Assembly: GCF_949628265.1 (NCBI RefSeq)
Contig: NC_088790.1
Coordinates: forward strand, 12,218,545 to 12,282,544
Length of the DNA: 64,000 nt
Direction of reading: 5' to 3'
Source: Cloeon dipterum
Taxonomy: Eukaryota > Arthropoda > Insecta > Ephemeroptera > Baetidae
The notes under the pieces were generated by a model. That model did no database searches. It was not told the DNA's origin and saw only the letters and a list, made by a program, of their open reading frames with translations. The number at the start of each line of letters is the position of its first letter. Position 1 is the first letter of the stretch. The translations under genes were made by a program, and so were the position numbers. Of this stretch, positions 12,200 to 26,600 are shown in pieces.

Positions 12200-14029
12200 A
12201 TGAATTCGAGAAATTCTCAATGTATTAGAAAATCAAAATTATTTTTGGCGCTGGTGACAGTGGTTTTTGTGCAATCTCTCTGCTTGGCCGTGTATTATTT
12301 TCCCTCTGAAAATGCTGGTGGTAACTTAATTTTTAACAACAATATTTGCGGTAACTAATATACATTTCTCAAGTGTTACGGGAAGAACAAGAGGAGATTC
12401 TCATAGGATTTGATGGGACCGAGTTTACTGATGATGTTATTTTAAGCAAGGTAAACTGCAATGTATATTTAAAAATATATCAATAATTTTAAATTCGCAA
12501 TCACAGATTGGAGAATCGCACCCAAATGTACTTGTAGCTTACCTTGACGACGATGGTCCTCGTTTTAACAGCACGTGCGGGCATTATTGCAACCCACTGG
12601 ATATTCACTACAACAACATATACTGGCAAACACAAAAAACGAAAAATGCATCATATTTTCTCTATGGTGCATACTACGATGACAGACCAGCAGCAAAAAA
12701 GAGGATAATTCGCATCATTACAATGACAGACCAGTACACTATTTCAGAAAGTGCTACCTGCCTCATTTGGTTTGGAAATGAAGCACCTGCCATCACTAGA
12801 GTATAACAATGGTTTCTTCGATCCCTATCTATTTTCTAATTAATTTAATTTAAAATTTAAAGGTTTTCGATTACCAGTTCATGTGGTACAATCATTGGGG
12901 GAAAAATGGAGCGACTCTTTTTCCTTATCTGTTAAGCTGCGAAATTCCTTTGGAATACGGTAATCAAGTGCCGGACTCTGTTTCATTGGTTGGAAATCCC
13001 TGTGACCGCGCAACCAATAATCTTAAATTGGTGCACAACCTAGCTCCGGAAGGAGAGAAAAAGGATTTCGTCGTTTGCGTAAAAGCGCTAAATTTTGAGC
13101 ACGATGCATACATGGCCATCCGTCTGGTAGAGTGGATCGAAATGCTCAAAATTTTAGGCGCGGATAAAGTCGTCTTTTACGAGTTGCATGTAAGGGGTTA
13201 CGTCATTAATTTGAACAGGAATCATGCTAAATTTATGATAATTCTCAGGTCCACGAAAATATTACAAGAATACTAGAGCATTACAAGCGCATGGGGAATA
13301 TTGAAGTGGTTAAAACCACCCTGCCCGGACACTCCGCCAACATTCCTCATTTTATGACCACCTATTTACAGAAGAAGCAATACGGAGTTAGGAGATTCCA
13401 AGAGGTGATTGAAATCAATGATTGCTTTTATCAAAATATGTACAAGTACCGATACGTCGTCTTGCTTGACGTGGATGAGGTAGAATTTTGTATATTTACT
13501 TTATAAATTTGTATAAAAGCTTTTATTATAGTTGATCGTACCACGCGGTGACTTATTAACGTGGCAGCAGCTTGTATATGACGTAACGTTACCGAAAGCA
13601 AAAAACATTCCCTATGCTACTCTTATCGCCCGCAATGTTTATTTTATGGATGAAAAAAAGGAGCTGCAGGACTGGTACTTCAACATCCCAAAATATATGC
13701 ATATGCTTCAGAATGTCCGGCGGAATAAAGAGTATGAAGAGCCGGGCACAGGGATAAAGGCGTTCCACAACACAGATCTCGTACTCGCGCTGCATAACCA
13801 TTTTGCAATCGCATGCCTGGGCGGTCATACCACGTGGTGTGAATACGTTGACTTTGATCTGGAAGACGCGCACTTGCAACATTACTGCTATGGTAGGAGA
13901 AAGTACGAATGCATGACCAAGAACGACGGAAACTTGACCGTGGATGCCAACATTTGGAAATACAATACTGAATTAATCAGTGAAGTCAAAAAGACTTTAA
14001 GACAAACGGGATTTCTTCGGAAAAAATAG
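12200..14029 (+). CDS. GT92 (DUF23) family glycosyltransferase, type II membrane
   Basis: Six exons, 12200-12320, 12374-12450, 12507-12800, 12863-13189, 13249-13479 and 13532-14029, join to 1548 nt (515 residues). The short N-terminus (MNSRNSQCIRKSK) precedes one hydrophobic segment at about residues 14-33, a signal-anchor typical of Golgi glycosyltransferases. The catalytic region contains the GT92 landmarks shared with the cluster at 50-63 kb: YFLYGAYYDDRP, VPDSVSLVGNPCDRATNNL, VRLVEWIE-like IRLVEWIEMLKILGADKVV, and the metal-binding D-x-D-E (VVLLDVDEV, residues 347-350) at the end of exon 5. The characterised family member C. elegans GALT-1 transfers galactose to core fucose of N-glycans; donor and acceptor here are unknown. 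The start is the first ATG before the anchor; the CAG just upstream might instead be an acceptor for a 5' UTR intron. AATAAA at 14033 follows the stop at once. This is the most divergent member and the only one on the plus strand. Confidence 0.92.
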
Positions 14030-16987
14030 AGCAATAAAAATAAATACTCTGTATAGATAAAAATATTAAGAATGTTGTTTGATTTTTCAAATAACCGAAA
14101 AAAATATTTATTATTCACTGACGTGGAAATTCTTTAAATATTTTTCACGACTGACAACTCTCTGTTATAATCAACAAGATGATGTGATGAAGGGTGCCAA
14201 CAGACACACTATGGTTTCCTTGCACAATTTGAACAATCCTGCTGAATTTTTGACGGCAAAAGGTCGCCTACCTGTAACTTATTTGTGCATAAATTAAATG
14301 CAATGAAATATATAACATTTTTTATTTTTGGCTTAGCAGACATCACTGAAATCAAGTTGCGACCAATCAGCGTGCACATGATTAGCTTTAAATAATAATT
14401 TCCTTCGATGGATCTAATTTTTATTTTTACTACAATGTCTTAACAAACTAGCATCAACCCTATTGATTAGCATTTTTGTTCTTAATTGTTTCTACAGATA
14501 TCATTTAAAATTTTTACTGCGAGGCCAAAACGTTAATGCTTAAACGCAAGAAAAAATCATTGATTTCTGAGATCGATTGATATGGAACGGCAAAAACAGT
14601 TTGTGCGGTCTAAACGATTCACGGCGACCCTCAGATTTAGCACGCATAATTCACCATGATAGTTTCCCTCATTGTGAACAACTGCTACCCGCTAGGAATT
14701 CTCTCAAACAACCATATTGCGCGTATCTTCTTCGCAGGTGAGATTACCGGAGCGTGTAACACGCCCCTTAATAATTGCATCTATCAAGGGGGTTGATAAG
14801 AGCGGACTGGAACGCACCCCCGCGCTCTGAAACAATGCGACACGGTGTGCTGCATACACACGGCAGTTTGCGGCTTTTACTGCTGCCTTCGCGCAGAATC
14901 AAATGGCAAATGCGACCATTAAAGCGCGCCGTAAATTATGTTTCATTCGGCTGCGCGACGGTAAATTACGCGAGCGCTGCGCAGTTTTATTGCGAAAAAC
15001 ATGATATTTTACGTGTGCGCTTGTGGAGATGAGCGCGCGCAAAGTAGCAGAATTCACTGGAGACCATGCTTTCCATATCGATACGGGAAAGAGCCATTAA
15101 ACACAAGTGCTTAGAAATTTATGACTCTTCTGTGTGCGCTAGAAGCAATTGCTAGGGAGATATGCATGATTTGCATTGGAAATTAATGTTGATAGACTTA
15201 TTCTTAAAGTTCCATAAGATTAGATGAACGTTGATGAACAAATCTTCCTGAATAATTGGATTCCAATATGAAAATGGACTTAAAACCGACGACAAATTTA
15301 AAGATGAACCCGGCTTTATCAATTGTAGATGAATTTTTTTTTATGGAAAAATTGCTTTTATTTTTATTAAATTGGAATGTATCAATATTTTGGGTAAGGT
15401 ACTGCTTTAATTTATATATGTCTGTTTGATTCAAAGCCTAGACGCCTTAGAAAAGGTTAAATTCAAATCGGTTTGGAGAAATTCTGAACTTGAGAGTAAT
15501 AAATTCCTTTATTTTTAATTCTATACTAATCAGTTTTTGTAAATCGAGCTAGTAGAAAATTAAACATTCAGTCTGAAACATTCTCAATTAATTTTTTACA
15601 CCAAGTTTGGTATGTTGGACAAACTACTGCTGAGAATGAGTGACGTTTAAATTTTTAGAGAGTAAAAACGTCACCTACTTTAGCAAACTATAATGAAAAC
15701 ATGAAAGTTTGAGTTTCCTTCCTCTCTATAGACGCAACTTGCGAAATCCTCTCCGCTGCGTACACCCTGCAAATTTCAATTAGGAGTTCTAGCTGACTTG
15801 TTCATGCCGGGCATCATCTGCAGTAAATTAATAACATACGCCGCAACTTGCCAAATTTGGCATTATGCAGTGCGCCTCGCGTGTCTGTTTGAGTGATGGC
15901 TTGATACACGCGGCCTTAATAGCGCGCACACACATACCGTCGGCGGCGGATTATTTATCAGGCCGGTGTCATCCAGCTGAGCTATGATAAATTACCAGCA
16001 CCGATATTGGCACTTGCAATGGAGAGGCAAAACAAATGGCAAAACGCGCGCGCTTGAATAAAGCATCTGCACTGCACCACAGCACGCACAATTGCGCCAA
16101 TCCCACATACAACTGAGCCGACTCGCTTCACTCATTGCACACTTTCCTATCCAATAATTTTTCACCATCATAACCATCGATGTGAGTTTGCAAAGTAATT
16201 AGAATTCTCGACTGATTGCAAAACTCACAACCTACTTTTTATGTTTCAGTTCAGACCAAAACTTAAGTCTGATCGATTTTTGTTCTTCACTGGTTAAATA
16301 TTTTAGAGAAATCAAGCTGAATTAAATAATTTTTGTATATATCGTTCTGACAAAGGCCAAATCTTATGGTAGCCTCACGTGTTTTTCAATATTTTTTTTA
16401 CATTTTGTCTGTATTTAATTATTTATTTTGATTCCTTTCGTCGCGATCTATACAACGTTGTGCGGATTCTATTAGGTAAAGTTTATTTCTTCCTGATTTT
16501 CATTAGGAAGACGGTGCTCACCGATTGATTAGCGCGAAAACTTTGAATGTGATTTTCTCGCAAATTTAAACATTGGTATTTTTAGCTCATTCCCAAATTT
16601 CAGAGAGTACAATAAGGTTAAGGCGAATTTTTTTATCAATATTTTGCACAACATATCTACTTTAATTTTAGGTATTAAATGGAATACTGTAGAAATATTG
16701 ACCAACACTTTTTTGAAATTAAAATATTTTGTCCTTAGTGAGAAGTAAAATAGAACTCATTTGCTTAGAAAATGACGCATCAGCTAGAAGCACTTTGTGA
16801 CACTTTGACCGCGATGGTACTACACGAGGAAAATGGCGCACTTGAGCTCACTTAATTCGGTTTTTGCAAGCGTATCCGTCGGCTAATTGTGTGCCACTTT
16901 GTCTTTTATTAAAGTAGGCAAATGAAATACGGCGTCCCGAGAGGTGTGCTTGGCTCGCAGCTAATTCTCGCGCCTTTGTTGTTGCAG
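14030..16987. other. Non-coding stretch before the first visible channel exon
   Basis: Nothing coding can be supported. I looked here for the ligand-binding-domain exons of the downstream channel (Cys-loop motif and similar) and did not see them. GC-richer patches at about 14740-15030 and 15730-16110 have the look of regulatory DNA. The part nearest 16987 is probably intron of the channel gene. Confidence 0.4.
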
Positions 16988-19900
16988 TGTCCCACACAAC
17001 GGACGACCTCGTCTTCGTTTGGGACCCGCTGGTGCCCCTCGTGGTCGACGACCGCATCGAGCTGCCCCAGTTGGACATAGTCAACAACTCGACCGGCGAC
17101 TGCACTCAGCTCTACTCCACTGGTATGTGTCTCGCGCCTATCCCATCAATTCCCGGGGAACTTTAAAATAAAGAGAAAATTTGCTGAATGGGTTAAGTCA
17201 TTTAATCCTTTTAGCATAATTAAACTCATCCACTCAGTCGATTGCTTAGTAGTTGTTTTATATTGATTACTTCAATTAATCCACTTGCTCCGGTTCGTTT
17301 GTCATGTTCTGCGCTGCAGTTGATTCATTCCGTTTTCCTCTGTGTTTTATTTGTATAAAATAGATGCTAAATAGACATAATATTTTATTACTCTGTGTTG
17401 TTAGCTGCTAGCTGATTGAGTCACAACTGTTTGAAAGGATCTACTATATGAATTTTTAAATGCATATTTTGGGAAACTATTTCAACCAAAACAAGTCTTG
17501 TGTCCACTACACAAAAAGTAAAAAAAGAAAACGGTATAGTTCAAGCAGAACAAATATTTTTACTCGTCTTTCCTCATCCATTCCACATCTATAATTTTTT
17601 AATCACGAGCTATATTTTTATAAAAAAAATTAACTATTATTAAATTAAATTGGGGTTTTTGGGGTTCTGTGAGGTTTTTTCACACCCGAATCTCAGCTTC
17701 TAATGATAAGATTTTCAAAAACAATACACCACTAGACTTGCTATCTCAACCTCCCCTACATAGGCAAAGCAGTATAAGGGCGCCAACCCTTCAATCCCCC
17801 ATGTTTATAAAAAAACGTAACATTTTTCTTTTTTTAATGTTTGGCACCATACTGCTCTATGGAATAAGTGCTTATCACCCTTTAACCACTTCAGCTCATC
17901 ACGGGACATGAAAACGAGTTGAGTACGATACGCAGTTTTTTTATATTATGCGAGTGTTGGAAACCGAAATTTAGTTGGCTCCTGTTTTTTATTACGATGA
18001 CCTCTGAATGAAAAAGACGTTTTTCACCAAATCTCGGCTTCTAAGCATCTCAGATTTACAAAAACTGAACACCGGTCAACTCGTCATAACTTCCTCCAGA
18101 TAACTGAAGTACCCCTCAAACCCTTTCCCACCTCATCTAAAATGGTAAAAATATTAGATAGATTGATTTTACTTTCCCTCTGTTATCAAAACAAAAATAA
18201 TGCTTTGTTATATATATTTTTTGTTCTGGATGTGGATGTATGGGGCACAGTTGCCCTGCTGATCTGCAATAAATAATTTCTGAATCTAAAAATGCATTTC
18301 CCGCAGGTTGGAAGCTAAATAATTTCATAAATTTATAAGATCATTTGAATCAACATTCAAAAATTAATTTTAGCAATGTCATAAAAGTTAGCTCTTTAAT
18401 TAATAGGGCATATTATATTTTTTCTCTTATTTGAACCCTATATGCCTTAAACTCACAAAAAAAACCCCGCTCAAATTGAAACTAAATTGAGCATTGCCAA
18501 TTAATATTCGCGGCCGGCGGAACCACTTTGCCGGCGTAATGAAATATAATGTATGAGTCGCACTCTGGCGAGTCAAATTTAACGAGGCCGCTAATTACGC
18601 CAGAGGGTTGCTTGGTTAATGAGATAATTAGGAGTGGATTGCGGCCCGATGGAGGGTTGGAACGGAACTCACTTGCTCGCGTCGCTCTCTCTCGCTTCAT
18701 TATTGCTCTCTGCTGTTTTTGTCGTTTGACGCACGCCGCCCCCGCTCTCTCCAGACCTTAGCAGCTCATTTGCATGATTATTATTTGTCAGTCTGCCGCC
18801 GGGAAACAATGGGAGTCCGCTGTCTGAAATGTAATGTCGCGTGTCGGCACAACAATTAATACTCGTTCGCTCTGGTACGCATGGCGGGCTCCCAATCGGG
18901 CCAGAAGCATCAATTTTGCACGGCCGTATTAATACGTTCTCCCTTGCGGCGCTCGGAAAGTATATCGGCTTGTTATATGAATTTATATTATTCCATATCC
19001 CTAAGGGCTTTGCTATTTTTGCTTTAAACGGTGAAAATTCAATTCCTTAAAAAGTAGAAAAAAATAATGCAAGCTTTTTGCCTCCAAGCTCGTTGAAATT
19101 AAATTTTCTTTTCACCTATCAATTTAATTACCCGTCATTACCAGATTGCCTGCACGTCTTGATTAGGACTTAAAGTTCAAAAGATCAGCTACAAAGTCGG
19201 AGCCGCATTTTTTTGTCGAGGACACGTTTGGTCAAAATTTAATCAATTCAAATGTTGATTTTTTCTGTTTTAGTCCCGTTTTGAAATAGCCCGAAATCGT
19301 TTAAGATTTGTATTAGTAATACTTTTTATCAGGAAAAGAAGCCATGATAGAGGGTTTAATTGGTTAAGAGTTGGATACAGGTTTTTCTTTGCAAAAATAA
19401 AAATTAAGAAATGTAAATCGTTAATTTAACTTTTACTTTTAGAAAGAAAAGTGCCCTTTTTAGCAAGTAATCTTTTTGAACATCACATCTTTGTCACGTT
19501 TCAAGCATATTGTCCAAATACGAATTCTATTATCCTTTTAGAACAAAATAACTCAATTTTAGTTTCAGTTCCCGTCCCATCATTCACATGCTGTAAATTT
19601 GTTACTTTTATTCGCTAAATCTCAATGAATCGTGCCATTTAGGTAACTTCACGTGTCTGGAGGTGAACTTCACGCTGAAGCGTCGCCTGGGCTACTACCT
19701 ATTCCACACGTACGTGCCCACGTGCTTGATCGTGATCATGTCGTGGATCTCGTTCTGGATCAAGCCGGAGGCGGTGCCAGCCAGGGTCACCCTGGGGGTA
19801 ACATCGCTGCTCACCCTGTCCACGCAGCACGCCAACAGCCAGAAGTCCCTACCACCGGTCTCATACATCAAAGTGAGTTACCAGCTGGCTTTTGTTGTGA

Positions 19901-22900
19901 TTTATTCCTTTATAGAACGCTGAGAAAATATATTGCAATTGTAGGACAGAATTTATTAAAAAGAAAAACACTCCCCAGCCGTGATTCAATTTGCTGGGCG
20001 CTTCTTTCATATCCGCTCGGCGCTCGACAGTTTTATTTTCCGATATCCTGTTTGTTATTTTTTATGTCAGTCGGAGCAGAAGTAATTAAAAACAGACGCC
20101 CTCCCGCGAGAATCAATTCGCAAACGCTGCACGACTGCGGATTCATGCAAATTTCTCATCAAATCAGCACGACTGCTGCTTAAAAATGAAACGGTAATCT
20201 CTTCGTTGGTCTGATGAAATTTTAAGCCTGGCGCAGTTTGTATAAACTCACTAATCCACGCAGCGTCTTCTTAATTAAAAAATAAGGCTAACGTAAATAT
20301 ACGAGCGAAAGAAAGGATAATTAAGGCCGGCGTTGCTGCTGCAGCTCGAGTAATTTATTGCGTTTCACCAGATTTGCCCTGCGCGCTGACAGATTCGAGT
20401 TGAGACAAGCCTCGGAAATTATTGCTTGCGAGCGCGAGGCATCTCTCGTGATTTAGGATGATAAGAACGTTCTGTTCCCGGGTGGTGGAAAATAGAGTTT
20501 ATAAACTGCACAAAAGAATCACTAACCGTTTTAAATTGAGAAGGAAAGTAAAACTGATGAATGTTGTGTTTTTCTTTATAATTTTTTGCACCAAAACTTT
20601 CATTTGATAGGCAATTTTTTACAAATCACTAAACAACGGAAATTACCAAATGATTTTTTTGTTGCATTTCGAGTTGAGCGCATAATTTTTATATTTCCAA
20701 AGAAGGTTTAAAATACTTTTAACTCTTTCAAGTTTAAATTAAAATCACTAAAAAAATTCAAGCAATCTCATTACTGAAGAGAACCAAAACATTATAAAAA
20801 TACAATGTTTCTAAACATTGGAATTAATTATCCACCGTCTCAAAGAAATTAATCCAATTTTCCTTTTAAAATTAATTTTTAAATCTCGTTATGGTATGCA
20901 ACTGCTGTGGAAACCATCAAATAACCATGTTCCTCTAACGTTTATTCAAATTTCATTCGCATAATTTTAAATTCACCAGCCAGAGCGGCAGGGGCGGTTT
21001 TCAACAGAAATATAATTTAAAGGCCTCAATGAAAGCGCACGATTAACTTTTGTTGTGGGAATGAAATTTCCATATATACGGCCCAACCACGAACAACAGA
21101 CCCATTCAGACCGTGAAAAGAGAGCACTTTCACGGAAATTAGATGACGAAAAAAATCTTATTTCAGTTCATACAATACCTACTACTATTTTCCAGTGTCC
21201 TTGCTCGAGGAATATCTGCGCCGGTTCGCATTAAAAGCACTCTAACTGCGTTTTTACGTCTCTTTTATGCGGCAGATAATGCTAATTCCGTGGCACGCAC
21301 ATTTGGATTGCAAACTCGGCGCCGTTATCGCTCGCTGCGAGCACTAGGCAACCCGCGTGACGCGCGTAACGAGCGGCTTGCATACCCCGATCACGATAAC
21401 GACACTTTTATTGCTCCAAATTGATCATCATTTTTCAATTTTACTCCAACATTTTTCTTTCTTTAAAACGTGTCTCCCCTACTTGCAAAAAAATGAGTTG
21501 AAATCCAGCTGATTGGCTTTATTTTTTATTTAATAAATTAGGTAAATTTGCAACTTTTTCATTTGGATTGGTTAAGGATTGGTTAAGCTTTATAGTATTT
21601 TAAACTTTGGCCAAAAATTAACCAATATAACGATACACTTGTTTAAAGAATTAATTGGATTGATGTATAAGGTTTTTAAATTGCTCAAAATTTGTATTTT
21701 TTTCACATTTTATTCTCACTATTCTAATTTCCAACAAGACTTTTTTAGTGTTTTTGAATCAACATTAAGTAAAGAAATTTGACTCGTGCTGAGCTTTTAA
21801 TCGTAATCTCTTTCCATAGCATTATTGATTAATCGGTTAGTGCTGCGCTATTGTTCACTCGGTCTCGTCTCTGGTTGCAGGCAATAGACGTGTTTATGTC
21901 CAGCTGCACGGTGTTCGTGTTCTGCTCGCTGATGGAATACGCACTCGTCAACATAATCCTCGGAGACCTCATCGAGGACGGGGAAAGACCAGCGGCAATC
22001 AAGAAGATGATCAGGAAAATTGTGAGTTCGTTTCTTAACCCCGTCCAAATATAAAATCTTTGATGGTGTAATTTTAGCAAAACAACAATTGCATTGGGCT
22101 GAGAAATTTAGATAGTTTATCCCAGAAAAAGAAATTATGAAGCAGAAAAAAAGCTGAAGATTCGTACCCTTTTTTCTTATTTCTTTAATAAGTATTAATC
22201 AGCAAACGTATTTATTTCCTAATTCAAGATACACTAATGCATACTTTCAGAGACCAAAAAATAATATAAAAATAGGAAAATTTCAATTTAACAAAAAAAA
22301 ATATTTCAAAGTCACACGTTATGTTATTAAGAAGTCAAATAATGTAAAATAGGGAAAAAATCACCTCAAAAGTTTACAGGACAGTGAATAAAGACTTCTG
22401 CTTTTCGTAACCCGTGAAAGGAAGGCAAAAACCTCGAAAGGGTGTGCTGCCCAGTGGAGCCATTGTCTTGGGGAAGTGTTTAGAAGATTTGAAAATGTCT
22501 ATGTACGGTATCACAAAATAACAATAAACGTAAAAAATATTTTTAATTTTTCACTTGTTAGAACATTGAAATTTACCTTGAAATTCGTATTTATTGATAG
22601 AGGCAGCTTCGTAGCGATTAATTGCGTCTGGAATTTATAATATGTAAGCTAACTGCATTTGCCCTCGACCTACTGCTACCGCATCCTCTCAGGGATCTCT
22701 GAGTTTGACGGCATACTGCGGTGTTTCAATTATTGCAATATCACGGTGTGTAGGAATTCCGCAATTAATTATGGATATGAAATAGTCGCATCTCGATCTA
22801 GCAATGCTAAATTTAACTATTAAAAACTTAAGTGGCAGGCAGTTTTCTTTTTTTTAAGTCGAAATGCTAATTTTACTAGTAACAGAATATCTTTGTTGGC

Positions 22901-23643
22901 TCTGCAGTGGTCAATCCTTGTTCAAACAGTCAAAAAATACTGCGCTTGCTAGAACCAAGGACACAAAGACTAATTGTTCCCAAAAATCTTTGGATATTTG
23001 AATTGGTTATTTAAATTGACACACGTGCACAGCAAAAAGTAGAAAAATTGTCAACTTTTATTCATATTTTGATACACGGTAAAAATATTTACAATTAATT
23101 CTAGCTGTTAACAGATTGGTTTTTAAATTTTGAACTTTTGACAGCTAAAAGATAATGTGTCTGTTTTTTTATTTGCATTTTTTTAGATAAAACAAAATCA
23201 ACCCTTAAGTGTGGAGCTCGTCCTAAAAAAACCTTATTCCTAGCCAACTGATAGAAATAAAACAATTTCTTGAATGCAGTGCTAACAAAATGACAATGTT
23301 ATTTCAGCAAATCCAAGCTCAGACGCAAGCCCTGGCCGGCGGGAGCAGCGACGACGGCGGCAACACGCTTAGCTCGCCATGCAACAACCAGGCGGGGGTG
23401 GCAGCGGCCAAGAGCAACGGGGGCGGCACGGAGGCGGTGGAGCTGATGGGGCCGATGGTGGCGGAAGCGCTGGCCGGACTGCCGCCGACCATCAGCGAGC
23501 GCGTGTGCCGGCAGCAGGCGCGCCACCAGCGGAGACGCGACCGCGCCATTTTCATAGACCGCTTCTCGCGCGTCTTCTTTCCACTCTCCTTCAGCGTGCT
23601 CAATATCATGTACTGGACCGTGTTTGTCGAGTATTACTTCTAA
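16988..23643 (+). CDS. Cys-loop ligand-gated chloride channel subunit (pHCl/GRD-like), 3' part
   Basis: Four exons are seen: 16988-17122, 19643-19872, 21881-22021 and 23308-23643, about 279 C-terminal residues in continuous phase. The first carries the end of the ligand-binding domain (DDRIELPQLDIV) and the second cysteine pair, GDCTQLYSTGNFTC, as in glycine and glutamate-gated chloride channels. Exon 2 encodes TM1 (YVPTCLIVIMSWISFWI) and TM2 with the preceding P-A-R (VPARVTLGVTSLLTLSTQ), the hallmark of anion selectivity. Exon 3 encodes TM3 (FMSSCTVFVFCSLMEYALV). Exon 4 encodes a Gly/Ala-rich cytoplasmic loop and TM4 ending VFVEYYF. This should be a plasma-membrane pentameric chloride channel subunit. 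The exact class (pH-gated pHCl, CG12344-like or GRD-like) and its ligand cannot be settled because the N-terminal exons are absent. Introns are long (2.5, 2.0 and 1.3 kb), unlike the neighbouring genes. AATAAA at about 23745 is the likely poly(A) signal. Confidence 0.9.
17669..18125. repeat. Two diverged direct repeats in a channel intron
   Basis: A segment starting near 17675 (TTTTTTCACACCCGAATCTC, then AGCTTCTAA) recurs near 18016 as TTTTTCACCAAATCTCGG then CTTCTAAG. The similarity continues for about 100 bp, with gaps, in each copy. The spacing is about 340 bp. It may be an old tandem duplication or a relic of a repeat family; no protein is implied. Confidence 0.35.
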
Positions 23644-26600
23644 TAACGTGGGGACACGCGACCCTCGGTGCGCTCCTCCTCAGCGGGAAACAACAGCGTT
23701 TGCGCTTCTTCAACGAGTTCCATCGAATTCTTGCCAAAAGAAAGAATAAAAAAGACAATCCGTCGTTGCTCTAGAATTCACTAACACACCTACCTGACAC
23801 GCATATCCGGGTGTTTCTGTAGGGATTTTGATAAAATTGCTGCAAAATGACTGCTGCGTCCATTGAATCTCCTCTGATAAAATTTTTTACAGTAAAATGA
23901 AGCATTTTTTGATTCAAAATTACGTTCATTATGTAACGGCAGGTTTGACTTTACCCCGTACATCATACATCATCCAAAAAGAAACAACGAAATCAATTGG
24001 CAGCAAAGGCCAAATTTTGGAAAAGTTGAAATTTTAACAAAAATTCATAGCAAATTTTTAATGATCTTTATCCACCAAGATATGAAATAGCGACAGTTTA
24101 TATAAGTCATTGAAGCTCAAAATGAGAGCAGTTATCCCTGATTTATGGAAAGGATTAGTATGGGAGCGTATAATTTGCCTAAAATGAATTGGTCCAAACG
24201 ATCCGGAAATTGTACAATTGACTAGAATTTGTCAGAAATGTTTTTACTTTTCATGCAATTTTTCTATTGCCAAAGATATTACAAGTTGCAATTCTTTCGC
24301 AATACCTGGAAATATTTAAAGAGCTCAAGGGTCCAATTCAGATGGTCACAACTGAGGAAATCAATTTTTTTAATAAAATAATGCATCACAACCGGGCATC
24401 CCTTCCAGTCAAAATTTGTCTCGACAGAAAAAATTATTAAAAAATAGCCCATAAATTTCGTCAACATCCTGAAACGGCTTAACACTGATTTGACGCTAAG
24501 TTTATTTCCGACTTTTTCAATATTTAGAATGAAATACCAAATTTAAAATCCCCTGATTTTTTTTAAATATCATGAATGCACTTCAAATGTAGAAAATTTC
24601 CATTTTTTAGTTCTTTGTAAATGGCTTCATTGGAAATTAACATAGTTCAGGTCGGTTTTTGGTGGATTGACGGGCTTGGGCTTTAAAAATGGTTTTAGAC
24701 AGTTTTAAGTGTTGCTTAAAAATCTTAAAATTGAAATCATACGGTTCTTGCTGTGGATCCAGTTGTTATAAGCGTGCAGCAATTTTAGTTTAAAATGTCT
24801 CAAGATTACGCCCATTAATGAAATAATATTGATAGAGTCGGGTCGATTTTCTTTCAGCGCGTCGCCGAAATTCGATTTTCTATTATACGCTCGGCCCTGG
24901 CTGTGTTTTGTTCTCCATGTAAAGCATTTAAAGGAATAATTTTTATTATATATTGATCGCTGCCAAATTTTCAATCTCTTCCTCCTTGAATTCCCAAACT
25001 CGCTCAATTCTCGAATTATGTAAAAACGTACTTTCAAACTTGATGCTTGTGCATAGATGGTAAAACGAATTTTTAAAGCGTAATTTATAATTATAAGAAA
25101 TCGATTTTCGCTATACGTGAAATTTTCATACAGTAAAATAAGTAGAATTTAATTCGAACGATTCAACCGGCAAAACTCGACAAAAGTGTAAGAAAATATT
25201 GAAATAAGCATTTTAAAAGATTCTAAATAATAGTTAAATGCTTAATCCGGTAAGTATGTAATCAAAGAATAATAAATATAGTCAACTATATCGATAATTC
25301 CGATCTCAATTCCATCGATTCTGCGGAAAAGGCTCAAAGGTGGAATATTGGATATTTTACAAAATATGAAAATCAGATATTTGCGTACAAACTTTTCAAA
25401 AACATGTTTCATTTTTTTTTTTTTAAAAAAGTGCGTGTATACCAAGCGATAGAAACAATGTCTATTACGTCACTTGGGCTGCAGCTGATGTGTTTTCATT
25501 CTCTGCTAATGTGATTATTACACCGCACTCAAACATACACACACACTCTCTCTATAACTGTACAAAATACACAGATTAGTATTATCGTTAAATTGTGCTT
25601 TATTGCCCTCGAACGGCGGCCTGTAAATATATAAACCGCAAACAAACTCTCTCTACGTATATTATTGTACTCAAACGCAAACACGCAAATCGTGCAATGG
25701 GTTACCGAGGCTTTAAAATCGCGCTTAGACATTATTTATGTTAAATGGTGCGAAAGAGGATTGCGCGCGGGAGATTATGCAAATTATATATATAGTTGTG
25801 CACTGCGTGGCGTCAACGGCACTTGGCCAGCCTTTCTCTTTGCTCAAGTTTGTCCAAATTATTTGTGACCTTATATTTATTGCCATTTCTCAAATTTAAA
25901 AACAAATTTATTTAACAAACTAAGCAGCTTAAAACAATCTTTGTCCAATGACAATTTCAAATATTTTTAAGCTTATGTTCAAAAAATTCCGTTTTTGAAC
26001 CAATGCGTTTACTATTACATAATATATTTACCATAAAATTAAAATATTAGTCAACACTATTTTTTTACTTCTTAATATTCACTATTTTTGCTGATTGTAA
26101 AAGACAGTTTCAAATAAAAAATGGCTTAATATATATTATCGAATTCTATATTAACCTCCTTATATAGATGGGTCATGATTGAGTTATTACCGGTTATTAC
26201 TATATTTCAAATTATTATAGTTACAAATTTTCCATCATTATTATTGGCTGGCCATTTTGCTCTTGCTTTTCAAATAGCTGCAGTGTCAAAACAAATTCCT
26301 ATTAAGCAATTTTAATAAATCGTGAGTTGTTTTAAAATTATGTAGGTGTTCCGTTTCTAAAGATTATAATCGTTGTTCACTGTTAAAAAATAGAAAAAGC
26401 TTAACTTTGTAAAATAACTGTTGTGTCGACTGTTGAGGGATGCAAAGATTTACGTGTTGACTCGAAAAGTGTGTGCGATTTATCTCATTTGAAAGCTGTT
26501 ATTAAAATCGTAACAATCGTGTATAAGCAAAGAGCAATCACAAACCCTGAAATATTATGTCTCCGATGTCTCTCCTTCATTGATAATAAAAGAGATTTTA

